Origin: Cyrtodaria siliqua
Lineage: Eukaryota > Mollusca > Bivalvia > Adapedonta > Hiatellidae
Assembly: GCA_037043455.1 (NCBI GenBank)
Contig: JAWPHD010001224.1
Location: 279,501-343,500 of the forward strand
Direction: 5' to 3'
Length of the DNA stretch: 64,000 nucleotides
Shown here: positions 11,890-22,762 of the stretch, one piece after another
Layout: each line of letters begins with the position of its first letter
How positions within the stretch are numbered: the stretch's first letter is position 1
Program-made: the position numbers and the translations under genes
Notes under the pieces: model-generated
Database searches by the model: none
What the model was told of the DNA's origin: nothing
What the model saw: the letters and a program-made list of their open reading frames with translations, nothing else

Positions 11890-12080
11890 ACCTTTCATAA
11901 TTTATGTTAATCACAGTTTATCACTTCAATATTGTGATAACCACACTCTATAGTATTGAGTATATCTCACATCACACACTGTTTCTTGCACAATGTGAAA
12001 GCCAGTGGAATTTTACTGCTCATGTTATGATGATCACACTCTATAGTGTGAAATAGTTTTCACATCACACACTCTTATCA
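11890..12080. repeat. Two diverged copies of a hairpin-forming block
   Basis: 'CACACTCTATAGT' followed by 'TCACATCACACACT' occurs at about 11942-11981 and 12034-12073. Each block contains short inverted segments. Confidence 0.55.
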
Positions 12081-12460
12081 CAGAAAATCAAAGCACTGAA
12101 AGTGCTGAATGCGGCGGGGTTTGTGAAACGAACAAAATCTGAATAAGATGAACATGCCATGAACAACAAAGTGCAGGAAAAATGAATAGAAACGGGGGTG
12201 GAAATAGCACCCGACGCGAGTTGTTCTTGCAATTTTTGCATCTTGTCGTATGGCGTTCAGATCCGGATGTTCTTGCACGACTAGACCCTGACCTCTACAA
12301 TCTATAAAAGTTTTGATCGAATCCGATCTTAAAGCTGTACAGTCCCTATTTTAACTGGTAATAACTCATGAATATGATTGAGTTAATCTGCTTGTGATTA
12401 AATATATACCACCCAAACCCCCATATATAAGTGGCCGAGTTACAATTGAACACTTGATAC
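12081..12460. other. No gene recognised
   Basis: Neither strand gives a recognisable product or repeat here. Confidence 0.4.
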
Positions 12461-12465
12461 AGATA

Positions 12466-13120
12466 GGATATGGGACTGATCCGGTGGACGCGTTGGGGCG
12501 ATTTTTGAGTCTGATGACAACGCAGGCACAACGGTCCAGGACCAATCACATACTCTTATTTATATAATGCGCCACGACTAAGTGAGTGTGGGGACTGCCC
12601 TACCTCACGGCGCCTAGGAAGTGATTATTATACATGTTTAGCTGACTATTGATAGGATTTAACTGACATGGTCCCTATCCTAATAGTAATATAAGTGCAT
12701 AAACCTTTAGATTTAGACTAAAACTATAATGTTGAACGGCCCAGTGGATTAGCTTGTATGTTTTGTCTGCTGGGCTCGAAATCACTGATGGTTTGATTTA
12801 AATTCGTTCGTTCAGTATAATTGTACCAAATTGTAAACCCTTTCTATTAGAGTAACAACATAATATATAAACTTCGTATGAATAACATTTGGGTCATACT
12901 CAGTACTGACTGCCACCTGGTTAAACGGTCGTTGTACTGGCTCTCTGGGTGGTAGTCAACACAGAGACGTACGTTATTCTTCATATGATTATTATAAACT
13001 ACTTAATTAATACAGTTATGATATGGGACTGATCCGGTGGACGCGTTGGGGCGATTTTTGAGTCAGATGACAACGCAGGCACAACGGTCCAGGACCAATC
13101 ACATACTTTATATATATAAT
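12466..13120. repeat. Pair of near-identical ~100-bp direct repeats
   Basis: The block starting GATATGGGACTGATCCGGTG occurs at about 12466-12565 and 13019-13118, with one substitution in the first 90 bp. The intervening 450 bp includes an imperfect stem (GACTGCCACC at 12907 with GGTGGTAGTC at 12949). Origin unknown. Confidence 0.75.
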
Positions 13121-13289
13121 GTCTAGTTGACCTTTGACAGGAATTACCTGACATGTTTTTACAGACAGAATCTACTTATGTTCATATACAATAACCTTCA
13201 ATATTTAGATACATTACTCAATTTGTGATTTATCCCTTGTATATACAAATTATGTTTCGCTCCAATATCTCACATAATGTCTATGTATT

Positions 13290-13425
13290 CCTTTGACCGT
13301 TGCCCTCCCCAGTGTGACCTCCTCGTGGTTTTGTGTGGACGAGCAACCCTCCTCAGACCAAGGTCTCTCTCATAGAGAGAGGACTTGAATGCTGAGGAGT
13401 TGTGCCCGACAAACGGTATTGGGTA
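13290..13425. other. GC-richer block with nested hairpins
   Basis: CTCTCTCATAGAGAGAG forms a perfect stem-loop at about 13364-13380. It is enclosed by CCTCAG/CTGAGG at about 13351 and 13392. It stands out in composition from its AT-rich surroundings. No known RNA family is recognised. Confidence 0.4.
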
Positions 13426-14340
13426 TTTTTATTATCTTTTATTATTTTTAATAAATATGATATATTTTATTGAGAAACATTAATTATACAACGGGAGCAA
13501 CGATCAGACATAACATGGACAATGTATATATGTAAATAACACACCGAATAGTTTTAAACTTCTAGAGATGTGGGATATATTTTATTATAATAGCTCGCTC
13601 GCCACAATTCCGACTTTGGTTCATTATACATAGCGGACATCAAAATTCATTGTTTGGTGACAGTTTTTGACAGCAATTTAATAAGTAATATACCTACGAA
13701 GCTCATTGGTGTCCCTGGCCTAATATAATAGAAACAACTATAGTAAATATACATACAGTAATCCGTCATAGACAATTCTTACGTCTGCTTAGCTCTTGCC
13801 GCCTAGTAACGAATACGAATGAATAAATAAATCCCCTATGTATATAATAATTATGAAATATAGAATGTATAATCAACATAAGAAAAGCACGCCAAAATGC
13901 CTAGTGCAACAAGGCGTGCCAAAACAAAAACTTAAGATAGATAGATGAATATGATTGAATCACGTGTGAAGTAGCTTCAAATCGAAGAACACCCAAAAAA
14001 TCGATGCGTAAAATTTCACATTTTTATTTAGCCTCCGTACAGGTAACATCGAAAAATATACGGCTCCAAAATATGTGTGATATTACGTAATAACAAGTGC
14101 GCGCACACAAACTCATCAAGTGCTAAATAACAAGTCGAGATATGGTTGTTTTGAGGCGAAGTATTAGTTTCATATTGATAACATACAGTATTAGACCAGG
14201 CAATGTTAATTTACACGTGCGACAATATGGACTACATATTTATTGATCCATCTTGAGATGCGTTCAAATGTGTTGTTATTTTGCCTCATAATAAATGGTA
14301 GTTCGTATACTATGTTATTAATTTTTTATTTATTTTTCAA
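13426..14340. other. AT-rich stretch, nothing recognised
   Basis: No gene is visible. A short inverted pair GCACGCC/GGCGTGC lies near 13888-13920. Confidence 0.4.
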
Positions 14341-14345
14341 AAATC

Positions 14346-14402
14346 GTGAGTGAGTGAGTGGGTAAGTGAGTAAGGGTGGTAGGGAGTGAGGGAGTGAGGG
14401 AC
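14346..14402. repeat. Degenerate GAGT microsatellite
   Basis: GTGAGTGAGTGAGTGGG and related tetramers. Confidence 0.85.
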
Positions 14403-14504
14403 AAGCTGTTTACTGATCGCTTGAATGCATCAGTATTTGGAAAGGGAACACAGTGTCTATATACTCGCGTGTATGATATGTAAAAGTAGTGTATTATTTA
14501 TCAA

Positions 14505-14641
14505 TTGATAATACAAATTATACTGGTTTGTGAAAATATTTAAATTATGCTTGCTTGCCATATTTAAATTGTTTTGTAACTCATAGACATGTTTTGTCTT
14601 TTGGATGAATAAAGTTATCTATCTATCTATCTATCTATATA
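14505..14641 (+). mobile_element. 3' end of a LINE with (ATCT)n tail
   Basis: The sequence ends TGGATGAATAAAGTT followed by ATCT repeated about six times. This matches the 3' design of the complete LINE at 21-26 kb, although the upstream sequence differs. It is 5'-truncated with no coding part. Confidence 0.6.
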
Positions 14642-14651
14642 TGTTCTCAGG

Positions 14652-14730
14652 TAGAGTTATAGTTCAGTGAATGGAGCAGCGGACTTAAAATCAGAAGGTC
14701 GTGTGTTCGAGCCCCGAAAGAGGCTAACTT
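14652..14730 (+). pseudogene. tRNA-like sequence (SINE head or tRNA pseudogene)
   Basis: An A-box-like 'TAGTTCAGTGAATGG' and a B-box-like 'TGTTCGAGCCCC' are correctly spaced around a region with TTAAAA in the anticodon position. The acceptor stem does not pair, so it is not a working tRNA. It follows directly after the LINE tail. Confidence 0.5.
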
Positions 14731-15464
14731 TTGTTTTCTGTAAACATTACTGCTACCTGTGTATAGGTACATGTGCACTGGTCGATGTATATACAGTAAA
14801 TTATTTCCTGCGCTATATTTGCTCGCTTAAATACCCGATTTTGACATGAGCTGGTAAAAATGAAGTTACAAATAAAGACACGCCTACAAAGAAGAAATCG
14901 ATTGATTTAGAGACTCTGTAGCTTTAAATGCAGGAGACAAAACGATAACACGATTTCTATGTATACTATATTCCAACACAATAACAATCCAGTGGTGTCT
15001 AAACATGTTTCTTCATTTCGTCTTATCATTAATAATAATTCACTGACATCGTGAATCACTAAACAAGTTTCAAAATAGTTGTTGCTATATACAATTATAC
15101 ATAATAAAGCAATACTCATGTTGTTTTCACTTTATATCTGAAGTAAAATCAAATAAAACAATGCCGTAACCAGAACATTTTTCCCCAATATGATCAACGA
15201 TTTTATTAAGCAAATTCTGTAAATTGATATACTGTCATTTGGATATTATTGTTTTCCTACTAAATACAGAGCTCATCTTAGTTTAAGTCAGTTCTTCTCA
15301 TTACATTCAGTTCATGCAAACCCGGAGACACTATTTATCTATGCGGAGGCATATACTTTGGCAATCTCTACTCAGAGTTGTCGTTCCTTGCATACACATC
15401 ATCTCTGTCAACGTCTCACCAAAATACCAAGAATCTTGGCAAACGATGAAAAACGGTGGAAATG
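14731..15464. other. No gene recognised
   Basis: AT-rich, with only short frames lacking recognisable domains. The left terminus of the large foldback element follows at 15465. Confidence 0.4.
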
Positions 15465-15537
15465 TATGGGAAGCCATAACCGTCAAAATGTGGATATGTA
15501 CAAACCATTCAATGACAGGCCATTTAATTCAACATGA

Positions 15538-15965
15538 AGTCATTTGATGACGTACATATTGATTCGATGCGACGTGTAAACTCGGTTCATTCGTTACAAA
15601 GTGAATTGATACGGTTCAAAGTGAAATGATACGATGTAAAATTTCAAACCATACGACGCAAAGTCATTTGATGACGTACATATTGATTCGATGCGACGTG
15701 TAAACTCGGTTCATTCGTTACAAAGTGAATTGATACGGTTCGAAGTGAAATGATACGATGTAAAATTTCAAACCACACGACGCAAAGTCATTTGATGACG
15801 TACATATTGATTCGATGCGACGTGTAAACTCTGTTCATTCGTTACAAAGTGAACTGATACGGTTCGAAGTGAAATGATCGGGCGAAAACACAGTCGGTGC
15901 GATGCAAACGCAATCCGTTCGACAGAAACTGATTTCATTACGTGCAAAGTGAAACGGTGCGACAT
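15538..15965. repeat. 124-bp tandem units in the left foldback arm
   Basis: AGTCATTTGATGACGTACAT begins units at 15538, 15662 and 15786, a period of exactly 124 bp. The inverted counterparts are in the right arm at 20690-21171. Confidence 0.9.
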
Positions 15966-17983
15966 CTGGTGGCGATATTTGCCACATCACTTGCAGGGTT
16001 ATTTCCCCTACATAATATATGATAAATCAAAGTACTAAAAGTACTGAGAATGCAAGGTTTGATAGGAAAGACTGTATGGATATTTGCACGATCAAATTTC
16101 CATAAATTTTACATAGTTTTAGCCAACTTGGCGATCTTTGGCGACCTACCAAAATCTTAGAGGGTCAATCCATTCCAAATATATTGTGAAAAGGATTTGG
16201 CAATTCACAGCATTAAAAATTCTGATGGAAATTGTTGCAAATAATTGGGAAAGCATCATAGATTTAAAAAAACAAAACTCTAAGCAATTTATTGCAAAAT
16301 GGTATCTGATTACATTACAAGGGCCCAAACATGGCCCATTTTAAATCCATTGACATCCGAAATTTGTTCAGGAATTCTAAAAATACCATCTATGAAAGGC
16401 CAATCATAGGTACAGGTATTCAAAATTATATCATTGCAGTATCTTGATTGGTCAGTGAGTTTTTTCCTTATATAAGTTGTACCGAAAAATGGTACCATTC
16501 CCAATTTGGCAAAAAGTAAGTTTTTCCCAATTTTTTTGAATATTTTCGAGTGAAACTTTTAACAAAAAAAAGGGGTTAACTATATGCTTTTACGGGAGGG
16601 TAATTAAATACTACAAGAGAATGTATAAATGGTAATGTGTTTGCAAAGTATTTAGGCATACAATATTTCATGCATGTGTTTGTAAAGTATTTAAGCATAC
16701 ACTATTTCTTGATGTTGGTTAATTAAACAATTAAACCTTGTCACTGTTCTTCGAGCTAGCATTTATTGAAATTCTACAACAAATTTATATAAAAACAAGC
16801 TTTATAATAAACTTTATTCATTTCTAAGTCGATTTAAGTCAATTAATTACTTGTATAAAGCGAGTAAGACACGAAAAATAAAGTATTATCGGCATTCACA
16901 AATGTCTGTCTTTCGTCCCCGATGTTTTTATCGGCGATTTTCTCCAGTCTAACATCGATTTTCTGCATATAAAATGCAAGAAAAAAAGCTTATTGTATTG
17001 TTTCCTTGTATTATAATTTGTACGCACCCTACTTTCGGAAACCTTGAAAGAATAAAAAAAAACTGCGTTAAATACAAGGCAAAATACGGTAGCTAGGTAG
17101 CTAGATTTGTATTTTATTTTTTTTAGTTAATACTACAGTAAAGTTTCTTTTCAATGTGTGGGACAGACATAGAGAAGTTGAATCAACGGGTAGTGCCTCT
17201 TGCTAAGTTATTTGTCCCTGCAGCAGAAGACGTTTTCTAGGTTACGCCACTGAACTTGGACAAGTTCAAAACCAGTTGCATCAGACTAGACACATCAGAG
17301 TTATAGCCTTTGATTTTTTAAACAAGAAATCCGTGGATTCACATGTCTCGCCTAACGGGGGCTGGACTTAAAAATAAAACGGTCAATGATGCTTAAATGA
17401 GGTTGTAAACATTTTAGTAACTAAAAACAATGGAGTTTGCCGTTTGCTGAGATGACATTTAAGTGCATTTGTTTAAAAGTAAAATGCCATTCTATTAAAA
17501 ACAAGAGGCCCAAGACGGCCTGTGGATGCTCTACTGGCTAAAACGGCTCTAACATCAAGGGTTGTCGACATAAAATTCCCATCAGTATTTTTTTTCAAAC
17601 ATTGCAAAAACAACAGGGATAGGATGGCCTTAGATCGCTCACCTGGTAATAATGGGAAATAAGTCTGCTGTGTCTAGTCTGGCATGGGTATTTTTTAATT
17701 TGTCCCACTTCTATGAATAAAATTTTATAAAAATGGGGCGGGGTGGTGGGGGACGGGTTATTTTAACATTTTAAACAAACATGGTAAAGATCAGATAAAA
17801 AATGAAGTAACTACAGATTTAACAAAGGAAATACAATATAGCATTTTTCAGCAAATCAAGGGCCATAACCTGTCGTTACTAACAAGATCTAGCTGGTTTT
17901 CGAACTTGTCCGAGATTTCATTGATATACCGCGATTTGCACAACTAGACATCATACTGAGGCTTCCTGCCAAAGGACAAAGTA

Positions 17984-18540
17984 TGATAAGGGGTTATTTT
18001 GGACCCCCAATATATTCAAAATGCAAAAATTCATATTTACATATAATCTGTTGTGCATGTTGAGGTAAACTGATCATATTCTATCTTCAAACTTTATTTT
18101 ATTTATTTAATTTATCTATAAGAATTAACAGGGTCTCAAAAAATGGCATTTTTTGTAATTTTGTTACATTTGGTACATTTTGGACCTTTCTGGGCGGGTT
18201 TTTGATCCTAAAAATATAGAGCGCACCTCCGAGCACACACAGTTTTTTGGCTGATGATGCATCCCTATCAAGTACCTGTTTCAACAAAAAATCAACTGTG
18301 CTCGAGGGTGCGCTATGTATTTCCTAGACCAAAAACTGATTGAAAACTGCAGAAAATGAGCGAAAATGTAATTTTTTGAAAGAAAAGGCATTCTTTGTGA
18401 GGCTCTCAAATTAATTTAGAGCCTTCAAACATACTTGAAATGAGTTTTAATAATGATTCAGTTCATTTGTAGCTAAACCATATATTCAAAACTTGTGCAT
18501 TAAAACTTTCAATATTGGGGGCCAATTTTACCCCTTATCA
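17984..18540. mobile_element. MITE, ~557 bp, TA target duplication
   Basis: TGATAAGGGGT at 17984 is matched inverted by ACCCCTTATCA ending at 18540. Homology continues about 30 bp inward (GGACCCCCAATAT and its inverse). TA flanks each end. Continuation of the interrupted repeat across the site supports the boundaries. A second internal inverted pair (GAGCGCACCTCCGAGCAC near 18219, inverse near 18299) makes a nested foldback. TA duplication fits a Tc1/mariner-type origin. There is no coding capacity. Confidence 0.75.
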
Positions 18541-18784
18541 TACCTAGTCCAAAATTTTGTAGAAAGTTTAGGAGGAGTAGCGCCGACAAGAAATTTAAAT
18601 GTGAAAGTGCCATAACTCCGTCATAAATCAGCGAACTGGGAAAAAGCGCGATGTGCACAACTAGACATCTTACCGATGCTTCCTGCCAAGTTTCGTCGAA
18701 ATCCAACAAGGATTTAGGAGGAGTTGAGCCGACAAGAAATTTAAAAAGTAAAAATGTCAAGGGGCCGTACTTCCATCAAAAATC

Positions 18785-19035
18785 AACGAACCGAAAAAAA
18801 ATAGTGAAATAAAAAAAAAAAAAAAAAATATATATATTTTTTTTTTTAAAAACAACAACAAAAAAATAAACAAAAATAAAATTAAAACAATAAACCAATA
18901 AATATATCAAATACAAAAAAAAAAATAAAAAAAATAAAAAAAAAAATTAAAAAAATATATATACTTAAAACAAATTTAAACAAAAAAAAATGTACAAATA
19001 ATAAAAGAAAATATACTAATAATAAAAAAAAGGCA
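18785..19035. repeat. A-rich low-complexity tract
   Basis: Long runs of A with scattered T and C, about 250 bp. It lies between repeat fragments. Confidence 0.9.
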
Positions 19036-19039
19036 AAAC

Positions 19040-19260
19040 ATCTGGTAAAGTTTGGTAAAGATCAGATGAAAAATGAAAGCCCTGTCGTATTAACGAGGCA
19101 AAATATAGCATTTTTAACTAAATCAAGGGCCATAACTCCGCTGTTACTAGTCTGATCTGGCTGGTTTTCGAACTTGTGCGAGCTTTTATTGATATTAACA
19201 ATATGTTAAAGTTTTGTAAAGATCGGATGAAAAATGAAGGCCCTTGGCCAGTAGAGCTAA
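19040..19260 (-). repeat. Repeat family A copies in reverse orientation
   Basis: The reverse complement of the 1-770 unit is recognisable ('AAATCAAGGGCCATAACTCC', 'GGCTGGTTTTCGAACTTGTG'). Another partial copy lies at 17790-17945. Confidence 0.75.
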
Positions 19261-19444
19261 ACAATCATCAGCTCCAGAAAGTAGGTCAAGGTCATAGATG
19301 AAATCCATGGATCCAAAAAGATGCACTACCCAAGACACAACTATGTTAAAATAGAATATGTTTTCTTCCAAAGATTAAGCTATAAATTAGGTTTAAAACA
19401 TCTAGTGCATAATTATAGTTCATGAGAGAGTGATGTAAATGTAA

Positions 19445-20150
19445 CAATTAAAGTTATCTGCCCTTTGCTTGGATGGTGAAGGTCACATCCACATTTGCTT
19501 TGTCACATTGCAATGTACCACTCAAGATACAACTATAAGCAAAGAGTGCATACAGTTTGTGAAGAAGTGACCTAAACGCAGAAGTTGAAGGTAACAATTA
19601 AGTTATCTGCCCTTTGCTTGGAGGGTCAAGGTCACTTTCACATTTGCTTTGTCACGTTGTGATGTACCACTCAAGATACAACTATAAGCAAAGTTTTAAA
19701 GGTCTAGTGCATACAGTTTGTGAAAAAGTGACCTAAATGCAAAAGTTGAACCTAAAAAGTATTAAGTTATCTGCCCTTTGCTTGGAGGGTCAAGGTCACT
19801 TCCACATTTGCTTTATCACGTTGCGATGTACCACCCAAGATACAACTATAAGCAAAGTTTGAAAGGTCTAGTGCATACAGTTTGTGAAAAAGTGACCTAA
19901 ACGCAAAAGTTGAACCTAAAAATTATTGGGTTATCTGCCCTTTGCTTGGAGGGTCAAGGTCACTTCCACATTTGCCTTGTCACGTTGCAATGTACCACCC
20001 AAGATGAAACTACAAGCAAAGTTTGAAAGGTCTAGTGCATACAGTTTGTGAGAAAATGACCTAAACGTAAAACTTGAATGTTGACGCCTCCGCCGCCGCC
20101 GGAGAAGCAACACCTATGTCTCTTTTTTTCTTCGAATAGGCGAGACAAAA
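19445..20150. repeat. Tandem array of ~155-bp units, four copies, ending in a CCGCCG block
   Basis: 'TTATCTGCCCTTTGCTTGGA' recurs at about 19455, 19602, 19765 and 19930. Each copy runs through 'GGTCAAGGTCACTTCCACAT' and 'GTGCATACAGTTTGTGAAAA'. The array ends with GACGCCTCCGCCGCCGCCGG and a 'GGCGAGACAAAA' terminus, a layout common in mollusc dispersed repeats. Confidence 0.8.
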
Positions 20151-21179
20151 ACTGTTTTCCGGCCTTAGACTATTCAAGCCAGTAGAGTGATACAGGCCCT
20201 CTTGTGCATCTTGTTCCCGGAAGACTACTTAGTACACGCCACTCTGTAAATGACATAATTTTAGACATGGAAGTCATCTTGAGTGACAGTTTGGCCATGA
20301 ACACAAATAACAAATCTGTCTATCCATCAGCAATTTCATAAAATAATATTCTAGTCTAGATTTGAAACATATTTGGAATAGATTGACCCTCTAAGATTTT
20401 GGTAGGTCGCCAAAGATCGCCAAGTTGGCTAAAACTATGTAAAAATTATGGAAATTTGATCGTGAAAATATCCATACAGTCTTTCCTATCAAACCTTGCA
20501 TTCTCAGTACTTTTAGTACTTTGACTTATCATATATTATGTAGGGGAAATAACCCTGCAAGTGATGTGGCAAATATCGCCGCCAGATGTCGCACCGTTTC
20601 ACTTTGCACGTAATGAAATCAGTTTATGTCGAACGGATTGCGTTTGCATCGCACCGACTGTGTTTTCGACCGATCATTTCACTTCGAACCGTATCAGTTC
20701 ACTTTGTAAGGAATGAACCGAGTTTACACGTCGCATCGAATCAATATGTACGTCATCAAATGACTTTGCGTCGTATGGTTTGAAATTTTACATCGTATCA
20801 TTTCACTTCGAACCGTATCAATTCACTTTGTAACGAATGAACCGAGTTTATACCGTATCATTTCACTTCGAACCGTATCAATTCACTTTGTAACGAATGA
20901 ACAGAGTTTACACGTCGCATCGAATCAATATGTACGTCATCAAATGACTTTGCGTCGTATGGTTTGAAATTTTACATCGTATCAATTCACTTTGTAACGA
21001 ATGAACCGAGTTTACACGTCGCATCGGATCAATATGTACGTCATCAAATGACTTTGCGTCGTATGTTTTGATATTTTACATCGTATCATTTCACTTTGAA
21101 CCGTATCAATTCAATTTGTAACGAATGCACCGAGTTTACACGTCGCATCGAATCAATATGTACGTCATCAAGAGGTTGG

Positions 21180-21187
21180 TGACGTCA
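21180..21187. promoter_or_regulatory. TGACGTCA palindrome at the LINE 5' end
   Basis: A perfect CRE/ATF-type site lies 8 bp inside the LINE. LINEs need internal promoters, so a role in transcription is plausible, but this is inference only. Confidence 0.35.
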
Positions 21188-21355
21188 CGTCCGGTGTGCA
21201 GTAAACAAGTTTTTCTGACGCTCCGTAAAATATTAAAATTTTAGTACTTTACGTCGTAAATTTAGTTAAAAACTAAAAAAAACACACTGAATTCGAAGAG
21301 TTCTTGCCGAGACAATCATTTTGATATTTTGATATTCACGCCTTTGTGTGACAGT

Positions 21356-22726
21356 ATGGCGAGAGACGAAGATTACCAAATTGTAAACAGAAAAGGACAA
21401 TCAAATGTTGGACGGAGTGTTAATGTAAATGCACAGCAACAGCAGCAGAAGTTTGTAAATAGTTCTACGGACGACAAATTTCTTAGTATGTTTATGGAGC
21501 TGCAAATAATTCGAGCCGGCCAGGATGAGAGTAACCGAGGTATGTTGACATTTCAAGCATCACTGCAACATGTGCACGAGCAAATGGTTGATATTGTAAA
21601 TGTCACAAATAGAAATACAGATTTACTTAAAACTTTGGCCTATAAATCTATTGACTTAGAAGCTCGCTCCAGACGGAACAATCTTATTTTCTGGGGTATT
21701 GCCGAAAACTCAGATGAAAACTGTCACATGATCATAAGTGAAGTGCTCGAAAACAGATTGGACCTTGACCCACGGGCGATATACATTTCGCGAGCACACA
21801 GATTGGGTCACCTTAGACGTGATCATCAGCATCCACGTAGGCCCATTATTGTCAATTTCCGGGACTTTGGTGACACCGAAAAGATTATGAGCAGAGGCTA
21901 CATGCTTAAAAACACACCGGTTTCAATCGATTTCGATATGCCGAAAGAACTACAGGATGCACGTAAAAGATTATGGCCAAAATATAAAGAATTGAAATCG
22001 AGAAATAACAGATCAAAGGTGCAAATTGTGTATCCGGCGAGACTTGTAGTAGATGGCAAAGTTGTATGTGATGAGTTTCCCGATTGGTTCAGTATTATCA
22101 GAAATAATCGTGTTATAGATTTTACACATATTGATAACAGTCAGAATGTGACAAATATGCCGTCGAATTCCAATGCCAATGAACGGGAGGCATATCCCAT
22201 TTACAAAACGCCTAGTGTTAATATACAAGACAATGTACCGGTGACCCATATACATGGCAGTGGAGCGTGCGGCACAGAACATGTTTGTGTGAGCCAGAAA
22301 CAGAGTGACATATGCCTACCTGACACCAGATTACAACAGTTATTGGATCCAGTAAACACTGACGTCATTAAGCCCATCATTAATCCGTCTCAGCACACAC
22401 TCTCGAATATCCAGCCAGACCAACCACAGCCAACTATTTTTAGATCGTGGGCACCTGTGAATGCACCTTCACATATGGACAATACCGAGAAACAGGTTTT
22501 AAATAAAGAGACTCTACCTGAGGAAGTAGACAGTTCACGTGTTTCTCGTGCAAGGGTTCGCGGAGAAAGTCGGTACGTGCACCGCTCACAGTCATCAGTG
22601 GTATACAAGAGAAATGAGGTCAACGATTCACAAAGTCGTGAACGGGCTTCCCGCCTATCTAAAAATAGACAGATCGGGGATATCCAGGATCATGACATAC
22701 ATGACACAAATGAAAATAACCAGTAG
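21356..22726 (+). CDS. LINE ORF1 protein, L1 ORF1p-like RNA-binding protein
   Basis: 456 residues. The ATG at 21356 has A at -3 and G at +4. The frame opens further upstream but only with non-ATG codons. A likely coiled-coil or oligomerisation stretch spans about residues 40-105. An RRM-like module follows at about 105-185, introduced by 'LEARSRRNNLIFWGI' and including 'AHRLG' and 'RRPIIVNF'. A C-terminal RNA-binding part at about 185-250 contains 'ARKRLWPKYKELK' and 'DGKVV'. This order is that of L1-type ORF1 proteins (Transposase_22-like), which coat element RNA and form RNPs. The last 200 residues are low-complexity and polar, with no domain seen. The stop is a UAG, and the frame stays open beyond it into ORF2. 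Confidence 0.88.
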   Translation: MARDEDYQIVNRKGQSNVGRSVNVNAQQQQQKFVNSSTDDKFLSMFMELQIIRAGQDESNRGMLTFQASLQHVHEQMVDIVNVTNRNTDLLKTLAYKSIDLEARSRRNNLIFWGIAENSDENCHMIISEVLENRLDLDPRAIYISRAHRLGHLRRDHQHPRRPIIVNFRDFGDTEKIMSRGYMLKNTPVSIDFDMPKELQDARKRLWPKYKELKSRNNRSKVQIVYPARLVVDGKVVCDEFPDWFSIIRNNRVIDFTHIDNSQNVTNMPSNSNANEREAYPIYKTPSVNIQDNVPVTHIHGSGACGTEHVCVSQKQSDICLPDTRLQQLLDPVNTDVIKPIINPSQHTLSNIQPDQPQPTIFRSWAPVNAPSHMDNTEKQVLNKETLPEEVDSSRVSRARVRGESRYVHRSQSSVVYKRNEVNDSQSRERASRLSKNRQIGDIQDHDIHDTNENNQ

Positions 22727-22762
22727 GTAAACAATGAGAAGGTGAAGTTGCGTTTTTCGCTT

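Noticed and set aside
12700..12800. SINE-like head ('GCTCGAAATCA')
   Set aside because: Only a partial B-box resemblance, with no tail or body; too weak to annotate.
21329..21355. Earlier start for LINE ORF1
   Set aside because: The upstream codon is TTG. The first ATG, at 21356, has a good initiation context.
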